Origin: Promethearchaeota archaeon | Lineage (GTDB): Archaea; Asgardarchaeota; Lokiarchaeia; Sigynarchaeales; SOKP01 | Direction of reading: 5' to 3' | Assembly (NCBI GenBank): GCA_019057975.1 | Contig: JAHLWJ010000149.1 | Coordinates: forward strand, 1 to 10,643 | DNA length: 10,643 nt | In this document: positions 1-5,995 of the stretch, piece by piece | Position numbering within the stretch: the stretch's first letter is position 1 | Layout: the number at the start of each line of letters is the position of its first letter | The notes under the pieces: generated by a model | The model's input: only the letters and a program-made list of their open reading frames with translations | Database searches by the model: none | What the model was told of the DNA's origin: nothing | Translations under genes and position numbers: made by a program

Positions 1-10
1 TTTTTCTAAG

Positions 11-28
11 TTTTGGTTACAACCAAAA
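11..28 (+). repeat. short hairpin at the window edge
   Basis: TTTTGGTT (11-18) and AACCAAAA (21-28) are reverse complements two bases apart, so a hairpin would open a few inner pairs. It lies downstream of the minus-strand gene block, but a T-run does not follow it on the minus strand, so I do not call it a terminator. Confidence 0.35.
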
Positions 29-75
29 ACTTATTTTCTAACTTATCGAGTAATTATTTCTTTTTTTAATATTAT

Positions 76-89
76 TCGTGAAATAACCG
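76..89 (+). repeat. intergenic repeat, copy 1 (TCGTGAAATAACCG)
   Basis: Identical over 14 bases to the copy at 8496-8509. It is preceded by AATATTAT, which resembles the AATATTCT before the copy at 8466. It lies beyond the end of the TIGR04283 glycosyltransferase gene in a non-coding stretch. Confidence 0.6.
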
Positions 90-153
90 AATACTAAATT
101 TTTTTTAGGATCAAATTTCTGACTGCACTTATCGGGTTTATTTTAGCCAAAAA

Positions 154-888
154 CTAAAAAACATTTTTAAATTTAACTTTAAGTTGTTCCTGAGACATTC
201 CTAATCGCCAAAACCAATATATCCAAAACCAGAAGAAATTTACATAAAAGAATCCATATTTTTCATATCGTCTGGTTGACGTGAGCACCGCTGAATGTAT
301 ATATATAAATCTATCCTTACTATATTTTTTTAATCGGTGAGAAAAATCAAAATCTTCACAAATCCATAAAGGTCGAAAACCTTTAAGTTCTTCATAAATC
401 GATTTACGAACAAAAATAGCATTATCTCCTGGAAAGGTCCTCAACAATCTCACAAGCCAATTGCCTAATCCTTGCCACCAGAAAGCTGCAAATTTAAGGA
501 AAGAAGATCGTTTAATCATAGGATTCCAATTCCAATCCTTTTTAAAACCTCCTCCGATAATATTGAGATTTTTTAATCTATAAATAATTCTTATAATAGC
601 TCCTTCAGGTAAAATTGTATCTGCATGTAAAAATAATAAAATATCTCCTATTGCCTGTTTAGCACCCGTATTTAACTGGAGATAGCGTCCTTTCGGTCCA
701 ATTATCACTTTATCTGCAAGTTTTTCCGCGAGTTCAATGGTACCATCTGTAGATCCGCCATCACTTACGATAATTTCAATAGGAAATACTTTTCCAGAAG
801 GAAATCGTGCCGCTAAACGAACTTTCTTAATTGCCTCTTCAAGATTTTCTACTTCATTTAATGTGATTATAATTACACTTACAAGCAT
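154..888 (-). CDS. TIGR04283-type family 2 glycosyltransferase
   Basis: A GT-A fold glycosyltransferase of 244 residues, complete for its family. It should transfer a sugar from a nucleotide-activated donor at the inner face of the membrane or in the cytoplasm. The family-2 signature is clear: the beta1 strand SVIIITLNE (4-12), the nucleotide-binding SDGGSTDGT (42-50), the metal-binding region LHADT (87-91), and GDNAIFVR (154-161) followed by CEDFDFSHRLKK (177-188). The GRYLQLNTGA segment (67-76) and the aromatic-rich C-terminus ending in RLGMSQEQL are typical of TIGR04283, named from bacterial arsenosugar loci. The Trp/Phe-rich stretch 212-228 may associate with the membrane. The start lies only 5 bases after the stop of the TIGR04282-type gene, so the two are very likely co-transcribed and work together. 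No Shine-Dalgarno sequence is visible. The family is secure; the acceptor and the arsenic link are not shown by the sequence. Confidence 0.9.
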   Translation of the reverse strand: MLVSVIIITLNEVENLEEAIKKVRLAARFPSGKVFPIEIIVSDGGSTDGTIELAEKLADKVIIGPKGRYLQLNTGAKQAIGDILLFLHADTILPEGAIIRIIYRLKNLNIIGGGFKKDWNWNPMIKRSSFLKFAAFWWQGLGNWLVRLLRTFPGDNAIFVRKSIYEELKGFRPLWICEDFDFSHRLKKYSKDRFIYIHSAVLTSTRRYEKYGFFYVNFFWFWIYWFWRLGMSQEQLKVKFKNVF

Positions 889-893
889 AATGT

Positions 894-1688
894 TTATTTA
901 TTAGATTTTTTAGCGATCTTTCGTTGACGGGTCTGGTCAAGCTGTTCTACAATGTGAAGTTTTAATTCTTCTATGATTTTTGCAGTATAATAGGGATAAT
1001 AGAATCCACTTGTCATTTCCGAATTTTTAAGAATATCAATATATGAAATTAATGAAACTAAATCTTCTTCAATATCGACGTCTCCATAAGGAGGGAGAGA
1101 TATCAAGAGAAATTCTTGGTCTTTGCAGAATTTAGCAAATTTTGATAATTCAGATCCGTCTCGGAATAAATTATAATCCGAAAACCAATTAAAATTAAAA
1201 TTAATAGTAATGCCAACGAGGTATATACCACCTCCGCTAGAGGGACCAATTATCACTGGGTTCTCATCAAATCTTTCGGCTAAATAAGTTAGAGCTTCGT
1301 TAATTACTTCAGGATCTAAAAACGGCAAATCTGCCCCTAAAATAACTATAAATTCGTTATTACTCTTAAACGATTCCTTTACAATTGATCCAAACCGTTG
1401 GTTGAAGTCTGAACCATACTGAAGAATTAAATCTATAGATTGATTCAAATGACCTTCAATTCTTAGGGTATTGATAATATCATTAAGATCGGTTACATTG
1501 TCTTGAGGAAAGTAACCAATTTGGATTCTATCTGCTATAGTCATCGAGGCTAAGCTAATCGTATCTTTAAGCATTGCTTCAGCAAGCTTAGCAGAATCTA
1601 ATTCTGATAAACAAGTATCCCGGGTCAAACGAGTTTTCACTAATCCTGGAATCGGTATCTTTGTAAAGATGACTAGTGCAGAATTCAT
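894..1688 (-). CDS. TIGR04282-type (DUF2064) nucleotidyl/glycosyltransferase
   Basis: A 264-residue protein of the DUF2064/TIGR04282 family, a nucleotidyltransferase-like Rossmann fold related to CofC and MobA. The N-terminal nucleotide-binding motif is FTKIPIPGLVKTRL (8-21). The acidic metal-binding motif is ILGADLPFLDPEVI (117-130 region), the GPSSGGGIYLVGI loop spans 148-160, and DVDIEEDL (203-210) is the usual family tail motif. The family normally ends near this point; residues 220-264 add a basic extension rich in Lys and Arg. In bacteria this family sits beside TIGR04283 glycosyltransferases in arsenosugar loci, and the same pairing is seen here with a 5-base gap. A plausible role is activating or transferring a sugar nucleotide used by the partner. 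The start ATG lies 38 bases after the methyltransferase stop and has no clear Shine-Dalgarno sequence. Family call strong, biochemical role inferred. Confidence 0.87.
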   Translation of the reverse strand: MNSALVIFTKIPIPGLVKTRLTRDTCLSELDSAKLAEAMLKDTISLASMTIADRIQIGYFPQDNVTDLNDIINTLRIEGHLNQSIDLILQYGSDFNQRFGSIVKESFKSNNEFIVILGADLPFLDPEVINEALTYLAERFDENPVIIGPSSGGGIYLVGITINFNFNWFSDYNLFRDGSELSKFAKFCKDQEFLLISLPPYGDVDIEEDLVSLISYIDILKNSEMTSGFYYPYYTAKIIEELKLHIVEQLDQTRQRKIAKKSNK

Positions 1689-1726
1689 ATAAATGACACA
1701 ATAATTGATAATATTAATAAAGGAAA

Positions 1727-2530
1727 CTAAGGCTTCTTAGCAATCCATAAGCCTCTACTAACCCATTTATTATGAGCTGCTTCCTGCCAAGCCAACACTC
1801 CTTTTTCTGCTTCAGCATATAATTCTTCTCCAAATCCAGAGGTAATATTCTCCTTATTTTTTTGAAGAATTGAGACATAAACATCCATGTGATTAGCAAA
1901 ATCATCACCTAAGTCTTCTTTTTCTATAAGTGTCATACCTACTTTTTTGATAAGCATCTCATACCCATTAAGAGTTTGCAAATCTGGAAAAACCATAAAT
2001 TCCATCAAATAATCAGCAATAGAACTAGAAGCTTCAGCAGATCCCCAGATCCAATCTGTAAATCCCAAAACACCTCCAGATTTCAAAACTCTATTTACCT
2101 CCTCTATAAGTCTGGGTTTGTCCCTTATATAACACCAAGCGTCTTGACCCCATACTACATCAAAAGTGCCTGCCTTAGCAGGTATATCTAACGCTGAACC
2201 GAGCCGGTATTCAATCATCTCCGCATAAGATTTCCCCTTTGTTCGCTTTAAAGCCTCTTCCAACATCTCTGGGGTAATATCTAACCCAACCACTTTAATT
2301 CCATACTTTTCAGCTAATTGTCTTGCTGGACCTCCCAATGCTGAACAAATATCCAAAAGATAGATATCATCTTTTTTATCAAGTCCAACCCTCTTTGCCA
2401 AAATATCGGTTTCCTCTGCACCCCCCACATGTATTTGTTCACCCATGAGTAGCTCCCAAAGTTTACCTCCAGGACCAGCATAGACTTCAGTGACATCCCA
2501 AACTGAAAAATTATATTTCTTTTTATCCAT
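1727..2530 (-). CDS. class I SAM methyltransferase, sarcosine/glycine N-methyltransferase-like
   Basis: A cytoplasmic SAM-dependent methyltransferase of 267 residues. Motif I is LLDICSALGGPARQLA (58-73), where the usual Gly-Cys-Gly is replaced by Cys-Ser-Ala; motif II ends in the acidic VGLDITPEML (81-90); FDVVWGQDAWCYI (123-135) and the post-motif RVLKSGGVLGFTDWI (147-161) complete the fold. The N-terminal WELLMGEQIHVGG (25-37) and the C-terminal GVLAWQEAAHNKW (244-256) with a final ARKP-like tail resemble the glycine/sarcosine/dimethylglycine methyltransferases of betaine synthesis, which suggests methylation of an amine or another small molecule. Only two cysteines are present (62 and 133), so the three- or four-cysteine pattern of arsenite methyltransferase ArsM is lacking. 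It lies between the radical SAM gene and the glycosyltransferase pair on the same strand. Substrate unknown; fold confident. Confidence 0.85.
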   Translation of the reverse strand: MDKKKYNFSVWDVTEVYAGPGGKLWELLMGEQIHVGGAEETDILAKRVGLDKKDDIYLLDICSALGGPARQLAEKYGIKVVGLDITPEMLEEALKRTKGKSYAEMIEYRLGSALDIPAKAGTFDVVWGQDAWCYIRDKPRLIEEVNRVLKSGGVLGFTDWIWGSAEASSSIADYLMEFMVFPDLQTLNGYEMLIKKVGMTLIEKEDLGDDFANHMDVYVSILQKNKENITSGFGEELYAEAEKGVLAWQEAAHNKWVSRGLWIAKKP

Positions 2531-2585
2531 TTAAAACACTCTTGTTTTTTAGATCTGTCATCATATAACTGATTTAAATTTGAAC

Positions 2586-2595
2586 CTTATAAATC
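2586..2595 (-). promoter_or_regulatory. possible TATA box for the methyltransferase gene
   Basis: Read on the minus strand this is GATTTATAAG, a good archaeal TATA-box match, about 55 bases before the methyltransferase start. A transcript would begin near base 2560 and have a leader of about 30 bases. The site lies in the 91-base gap after the radical SAM gene, so the downstream three genes could be expressed independently. In such AT-rich DNA chance matches are common. Confidence 0.35.
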
Positions 2596-2621
2596 ATTAA
2601 AAAAAAGATAAATCGATTGAA

Positions 2622-3710
2622 TTATTCGTCTTCCTTAAGAAGAGTGGGAGTATATTGATAGCATTTTGGATCAGCAGCTAAAATATCTCCTTCATAATAG
2701 TAGGCACTACTTCTACATCCAAAACAAATTGAATTATTACTGCAGCTCCCACAATTACCTGGTAGTTTAGCTGGGTCTCTAAAATCTAAAAAAAGAAGCC
2801 TTCTTTTGCGTTTCTCTACTAAAGCTTCAAGTTTCTCATCATTTACATTACCAAATTCTTGTGTTCGAATGACTGAGCATGGAGTCAACCAACCATCACT
2901 AGTAATACATATTACAGTTCCACAATAGAATTTTGATACATCCATAGGACCACAAGATGGATCTTCAGGATAGTTGACCAAATCCCTGTAAGTAAATGCG
3001 TCTTCAATTTGAGCGATTGATGGTTCCCATGAAGCATTCGCATTACAATAAATAACGGGATTAAATAAAGTTAGGCAAGTCTTAATTCCAAATTCTTCTT
3101 GCATGTAAGAAATCATACTCTTCGCATCGCCATTTGCTAAAGGCGTGGTATATGTAATACAATTGACCATCGCACCAGGATCTTTTCCAGCTTCCAAGAG
3201 GTTTTTTATTCCCTTTAAAATGTATTCAATATTTTTAGGGTCTCCATTACACCCCTCACCGCCATGTAAAATATTATATAAATCGGGGTTAATTGTATCA
3301 AGATGCGTTGAGACAAATCCTGATTGAGTTACTTCAAAAACTTTTTTCGCTACTTCGGGATTTGCTAACGGGATACCACTAGTCCAAATATTGTTAATTA
3401 AGCCGAGATCAGAGGCATAATTACACAAATCGTACCAGTCACTTCTAACCAGAGGATCTCCCCCTAACCAATCAATCATTCGTATTCCAAGGTTAAAAGC
3501 TGACTCTAACAATTCTTTAATTTTATCAGAATTCATCCCGTGAGAACTGTCAGGTCTGCTTCCCGCATAACAATAATTGCATAACTGAGGACATCTTAAT
3601 GTTGACTCAATTTGGAGAATAAAGATCTTACCATCTTTATAATATTTTTTTTGAAGCTCAACTTCAGAAGCCATCCCAGCATGGCTTAATGGTACATCTT
3701 CTTTTTTCAT
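2622..3710 (-). CDS. radical SAM/SPASM domain enzyme
   Basis: A 362-residue radical SAM enzyme. The CxxxCxxC motif that binds the SAM-coordinating 4Fe-4S cluster is at Cys40, Cys44 and Cys47 (CPQLCNYCYAG). The following SAM-binding motif reads GGDP (83-86) in place of the usual GGEP. The C-terminal SPASM domain is well formed: Cys263, Cys278 (in SDGWLTPC), Cys320, Cys323, Cys329, Cys332 and Cys350, enough for two auxiliary 4Fe-4S clusters, with Cys268 also available. SPASM enzymes known so far include peptide-modifying maturases, sulfatase maturases and heme/cofactor enzymes; no short precursor peptide is evident next to this gene. It differs from arsenosugar ArsS, which carries a DUF3641 C-terminus. 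It sits 91 bases before the methyltransferase and 80 bases after the membrane protein on the same strand. The first ATG is used; Met13 is an alternative. Class certain, substrate unknown. Confidence 0.92.
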   Translation of the reverse strand: MKKEDVPLSHAGMASEVELQKKYYKDGKIFILQIESTLRCPQLCNYCYAGSRPDSSHGMNSDKIKELLESAFNLGIRMIDWLGGDPLVRSDWYDLCNYASDLGLINNIWTSGIPLANPEVAKKVFEVTQSGFVSTHLDTINPDLYNILHGGEGCNGDPKNIEYILKGIKNLLEAGKDPGAMVNCITYTTPLANGDAKSMISYMQEEFGIKTCLTLFNPVIYCNANASWEPSIAQIEDAFTYRDLVNYPEDPSCGPMDVSKFYCGTVICITSDGWLTPCSVIRTQEFGNVNDEKLEALVEKRKRRLLFLDFRDPAKLPGNCGSCSNNSICFGCRSSAYYYEGDILAADPKCYQYTPTLLKEDE

Positions 3711-3790
3711 ATAGGATTCACTAAACTTCTTAATTGATTGAAGTTAATTATATTATTTTATTAAATTTTAAGATTATAAAAAAAAGAGAT

Positions 3791-4546
3791 TTACCCATAG
3801 ACAATTTCTACCCAGTCCATTCCCACCGTAAGACTTTGGATTGCTAAAGCTACTAAAGACGCAGCCATTACAATTAGGACTATCCAGAAACTTCTTCTCG
3901 GCCATGGATTATTCTGTGTATTATATCCCATTTTATATTGTTCTACTAATATTGCCACCACGAGAACAAATAATCCAATATCGTAAGTCCAAGTAGCAAA
4001 CTCTAAACTTTCAGGCGGTAAATTCAAAAGATATCCGGCAGCTTCACCATAACCATATAATTGAGATTCTAAGGGTAATCTGACAATAAAGAACATCAAA
4101 CCCATGTGTCCTACTAAAATCCAAGCGATAATTAATGTATGCATATTTAACCAAATCAATCCTCGTTTACTCAATCTATCTTCAAAAATATTCTTTCCAT
4201 TGGCTCTCTCTCGAAATGTGATAATGATCCAGATAATAAGGATTACCGAAGATATAATGGTAAGGACTAAAGCATTATATGAACCACTCCCAATTATGGG
4301 TAACATAATAGATTGAATCATCACAATAGTTCTTGATAATGGAGATTTATGATACCACGCTAAACCTACATTTAAAATAATAATAGCATAAGCAATATTA
4401 TGTACCCATCTGGGATCCATTATAGCATATTCTATAAAAATAAGCCACCATACAAGATACGCAGCTCCCATGATAATTAAACCTAATCCGGGTCCTACTA
4501 GTTTATTTTGAGTTTCTGCGTCTCGCTTTAACTTTTCATCACTCAA
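3791..4546 (-). CDS. 7-helix integral membrane protein of unknown function
   Basis: A 251-residue protein that I do not recognise. By hydropathy it has about seven membrane helices, near residues 18-42, 47-66, 73-90, 91-111, 129-156, 185-204 and 219-240, with a short charged N-terminus and a polar loop at 112-128. Four histidines lie within or at the ends of helices: His49 and His66 bracket helix 2, and His136 and His147 lie three turns apart on helix 5, an arrangement that could hold heme or metal, though no known cytochrome family is evident. The start is TTG at 4546, chosen because AGAAGGTG stands 8 bases upstream, one of the few Shine-Dalgarno-like sequences here, and no in-frame ATG lies nearby. 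It is followed after 80 bases by the SPASM enzyme on the same strand, which suggests but does not prove a shared role. Confidence 0.75.
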   Translation of the reverse strand: MSDEKLKRDAETQNKLVGPGLGLIIMGAAYLVWWLIFIEYAIMDPRWVHNIAYAIIILNVGLAWYHKSPLSRTIVMIQSIMLPIIGSGSYNALVLTIISSVILIIWIIITFRERANGKNIFEDRLSKRGLIWLNMHTLIIAWILVGHMGLMFFIVRLPLESQLYGYGEAAGYLLNLPPESLEFATWTYDIGLFVLVVAILVEQYKMGYNTQNNPWPRRSFWIVLIVMAASLVALAIQSLTVGMDWVEIVYG

Positions 4547-4550
4547 TTAC

Positions 4551-4565
4551 TTTACACCTTCTGAA
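4551..4565 (-). promoter_or_regulatory. ribosome binding site deciding a TTG start
   Basis: On the minus strand the sequence AGAAGGTG lies about 8 bases before the TTG at 4546. Most other genes in this window have no such element, so it supports translation of the membrane protein from the TTG codon rather than from a later site. Confidence 0.5.
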
Positions 4566-4616
4566 AAAATTTGTTTTAATTCTTATATCCTTTCAATTTT
4601 ATTTAATTTTTATAAT

Positions 4617-4633
4617 TTTAAACTATAAATAGT
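4617..4633 (-). promoter_or_regulatory. possible TATA box for the membrane protein gene
   Basis: The minus strand reads ACTATTTATAGTTTAAA here, with a central TATTTATA core. It would place transcription start near base 4597 and give a leader of roughly 50 bases before the TTG start. It lies within the 134-base gap after the QueG-like gene. The surrounding DNA is nearly all A and T, so this is only a candidate. Confidence 0.35.
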
Positions 4634-4680
4634 GATAATTTATATTATTAAACTTCAGAGAATGATCTTTAAAGATAATA

Positions 4681-5367
4681 TCAATCAAAATGTCCCTTAA
4701 TATTACTATGTTCACTTTTCCTACTATGAGGGCAAGCCTCTATACAAATATTACACCAGATTGAGGTGTAATCAGAAAGTTTCCTCAAATGAGATAAACA
4801 ATAAGACTCGCATGCTTGCCTATTATAACCCTCTTGGGTTAATGCTCCAGCTGGACATTTTGACAAACAAATATTACAATCTTTACAGTATTCACTATTT
4901 TCAATTGGTATTCCAGTTAATAGAGGAGCCTCTGTAACTATAGCTCTTAACCTAACTTGAGAACCGTATTTTTTACTTATAAACAAATTATTCTTCCCTA
5001 TCGGACCAAGCCCAGCGAGTGCTGCTGAATCTTTTAAAAAGAGACCAGGACTATAAGAGATAATTTTAGAATTGTATCCTTTTTTAACTAAAAATTCCTT
5101 TATTTTGTGTGCTCTACTTTCTAAAATTGAATCTAAATAATGAAAAGTTTTACCAGTCGTCTGGTCCTGGCTCCAAGCATCAAGTATAATGTCGTATAAA
5201 TATATACCAATTATAATTACAGATTTTCCATTTTTTAAATAATAATCTGGTCGATGCTCCTCATCATATTTAGTATACAATTCAGTGTCCGCAAAACCTA
5301 TGATGTCAATACCAATACTGCTTGAAAGTTTAATTAACTCCTCAGCAAGTTGTTGGTCTCTTTCCAT
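4681..5367 (-). CDS. QueG-like double 4Fe-4S cluster reductase, short form
   Basis: A 228-residue iron-sulfur protein related to epoxyqueuosine reductase QueG and to the core of reductive dehalogenases. The signature KDSAALAGLGPIGKNNLF (112-129) matches the cofactor-binding AGLGxxGKN segment, with Asp113 at the place of the QueG catalytic aspartate. The ferredoxin part has CxxCxxCxxxCP at Cys161, 164, 167 and 171, and a second set at Cys186 or 190, Cys205, Cys208 and Cys212 (CNICIEACP), enough for two 4Fe-4S clusters. True QueG proteins are some 100 or more residues longer and have a C-terminal HEAT-like region, which is absent here, so this is probably a small archaeal paralogue with a different substrate rather than the queuosine enzyme. 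It is the first gene of the minus-strand series and diverges from the DUF3795 gene. Start ATG has no Shine-Dalgarno sequence. Confidence 0.83.
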   Translation of the reverse strand: MERDQQLAEELIKLSSSIGIDIIGFADTELYTKYDEEHRPDYYLKNGKSVIIIGIYLYDIILDAWSQDQTTGKTFHYLDSILESRAHKIKEFLVKKGYNSKIISYSPGLFLKDSAALAGLGPIGKNNLFISKKYGSQVRLRAIVTEAPLLTGIPIENSEYCKDCNICLSKCPAGALTQEGYNRQACESYCLSHLRKLSDYTSIWCNICIEACPHSRKSEHSNIKGHFD

Positions 5368-5430
5368 TTCTTAAACTCAATATTGATTATAAGTAAACAG
5401 AGTCTGTCTTAATATTTATTTCTGCTTTTT

Positions 5431-5440
5431 ATTTTATATT
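5431..5440 (-). promoter_or_regulatory. possible TATA box for the QueG-like gene
   Basis: The minus strand reads AATATAAAAT about 65-75 bases before the QueG-like start codon. A transcript would begin near base 5410 with a leader of about 40 bases. It is one of several AT-rich candidates in the 201-base divergent region. Confidence 0.25.
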
Positions 5441-5515
5441 GAAATACTCGAAATTACCTTATGTTTTACTATTAAGAAAATTAATTAGCTCAATAAAAGA
5501 AGAATTCTATAATAT

Positions 5516-5526
5516 AATTATAAAAG
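5516..5526 (+). promoter_or_regulatory. possible TATA box for the DUF3795 gene
   Basis: AATTATAAAAG lies about 45 bases before the start codon at 5569, giving a predicted transcript start near 5548 and a leader of about 20 bases. A weak Shine-Dalgarno-like GAAGTG follows at about 5553-5558. Confidence 0.35.
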
Positions 5527-5568
5527 TAAATATTACCCAATAATAACTGAAAGAAGTGTTTTTGACTA

Positions 5569-5880
5569 ATGGATAAAGAACTAATAGGTATGTGTGGAGC
5601 ATATTGTGGGATATGCGAGTGGAAAGAGAAAAGTAACTGCTTGGGATGCCAAATATGTAAAGGAGAGATGTTCTATGGAGAATGCGCTGTAGCAAAATGC
5701 TGTATCGATAAAGGATATCATCATTGTGGCTTTTGCCTAGATCTACCTTGTACGGAGCTTCAACAAGCATTTGATCATCCAGAACATGGTGATCATGGTG
5801 AAAGATTGGCCAATCTGAAGAATTGGGCTAAGGATGATGATACTATTATAAAGTTGAGAACATTTCCTAAGAAATTTTAG
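5569..5880 (+). CDS. DUF3795 cysteine-rich protein
   Basis: A small protein of 103 residues with 12 cysteines. The pattern CGAYCGIC (9-16), CLGCQIC (24-30), a cysteine pair at 44-45, the HHCGFCLDLPC segment (52-61) and the GERLANLKNW block (78-86) is diagnostic for DUF3795, a family common in methanogens, other archaea and anaerobic bacteria. The cysteines probably bind zinc or an iron-sulfur cluster; the function of the family is unknown. The length is normal and the protein appears intact. It is transcribed divergently from the QueG-like reductase across 201 bases and precedes the second radical SAM gene by 115 bases on the same strand, but that gene seems to have its own promoter. Family call strong, role not known. 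Confidence 0.88.
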   Translation: MDKELIGMCGAYCGICEWKEKSNCLGCQICKGEMFYGECAVAKCCIDKGYHHCGFCLDLPCTELQQAFDHPEHGDHGERLANLKNWAKDDDTIIKLRTFPKKF

Positions 5881-5940
5881 ATAAGGCGCTAATTCAATTT
5901 GAAATAGCTAATATTAATTAGATTTATTTATTTGGATTAA

Positions 5941-5956
5941 GGAAAAAATTTATAAC
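5941..5956 (+). promoter_or_regulatory. BRE plus TATA-like promoter of the second radical SAM gene
   Basis: GGAAAAAATTTATAAC combines a purine-rich BRE-like stretch with a TTTATAA box. It lies 40-55 bases before the start codon at 5996, so transcription would begin near 5977 with a leader of about 20 bases. This is the best match to the archaeal promoter consensus in the window. Confidence 0.5.
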
Positions 5957-5995
5957 TCTAGACCTCAAATTAATCAATTAGTTGTTAATTTTATT

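Noticed and set aside
1714..1908. Minus-strand open frame of 64 codons inside the methyltransferase gene
   Set aside because: It overlaps a clear methyltransferase in another frame and encodes no recognisable motif; a shadow frame.
2574..2590. GGTTCAAAT on the minus strand, like a tRNA T-loop
   Set aside because: No acceptor stem, anticodon arm or matching T-stem surrounds it.
2622..3710. Reading the first radical SAM gene as arsenosugar enzyme ArsS
   Set aside because: The C-terminus carries SPASM cysteines rather than the DUF3641 domain; only the neighbourhood resembles an ArsS locus.
4681..5367. Naming the iron-sulfur reductase QueG
   Set aside because: It is far shorter than QueG and lacks the C-terminal region, so the queuosine role is not supported.
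5507..5770. Minus-strand open frame of 87 codons opposite the DUF3795 gene
   Set aside because: The plus-strand product is a clear DUF3795 protein with its cysteine pattern; the antisense frame has none.
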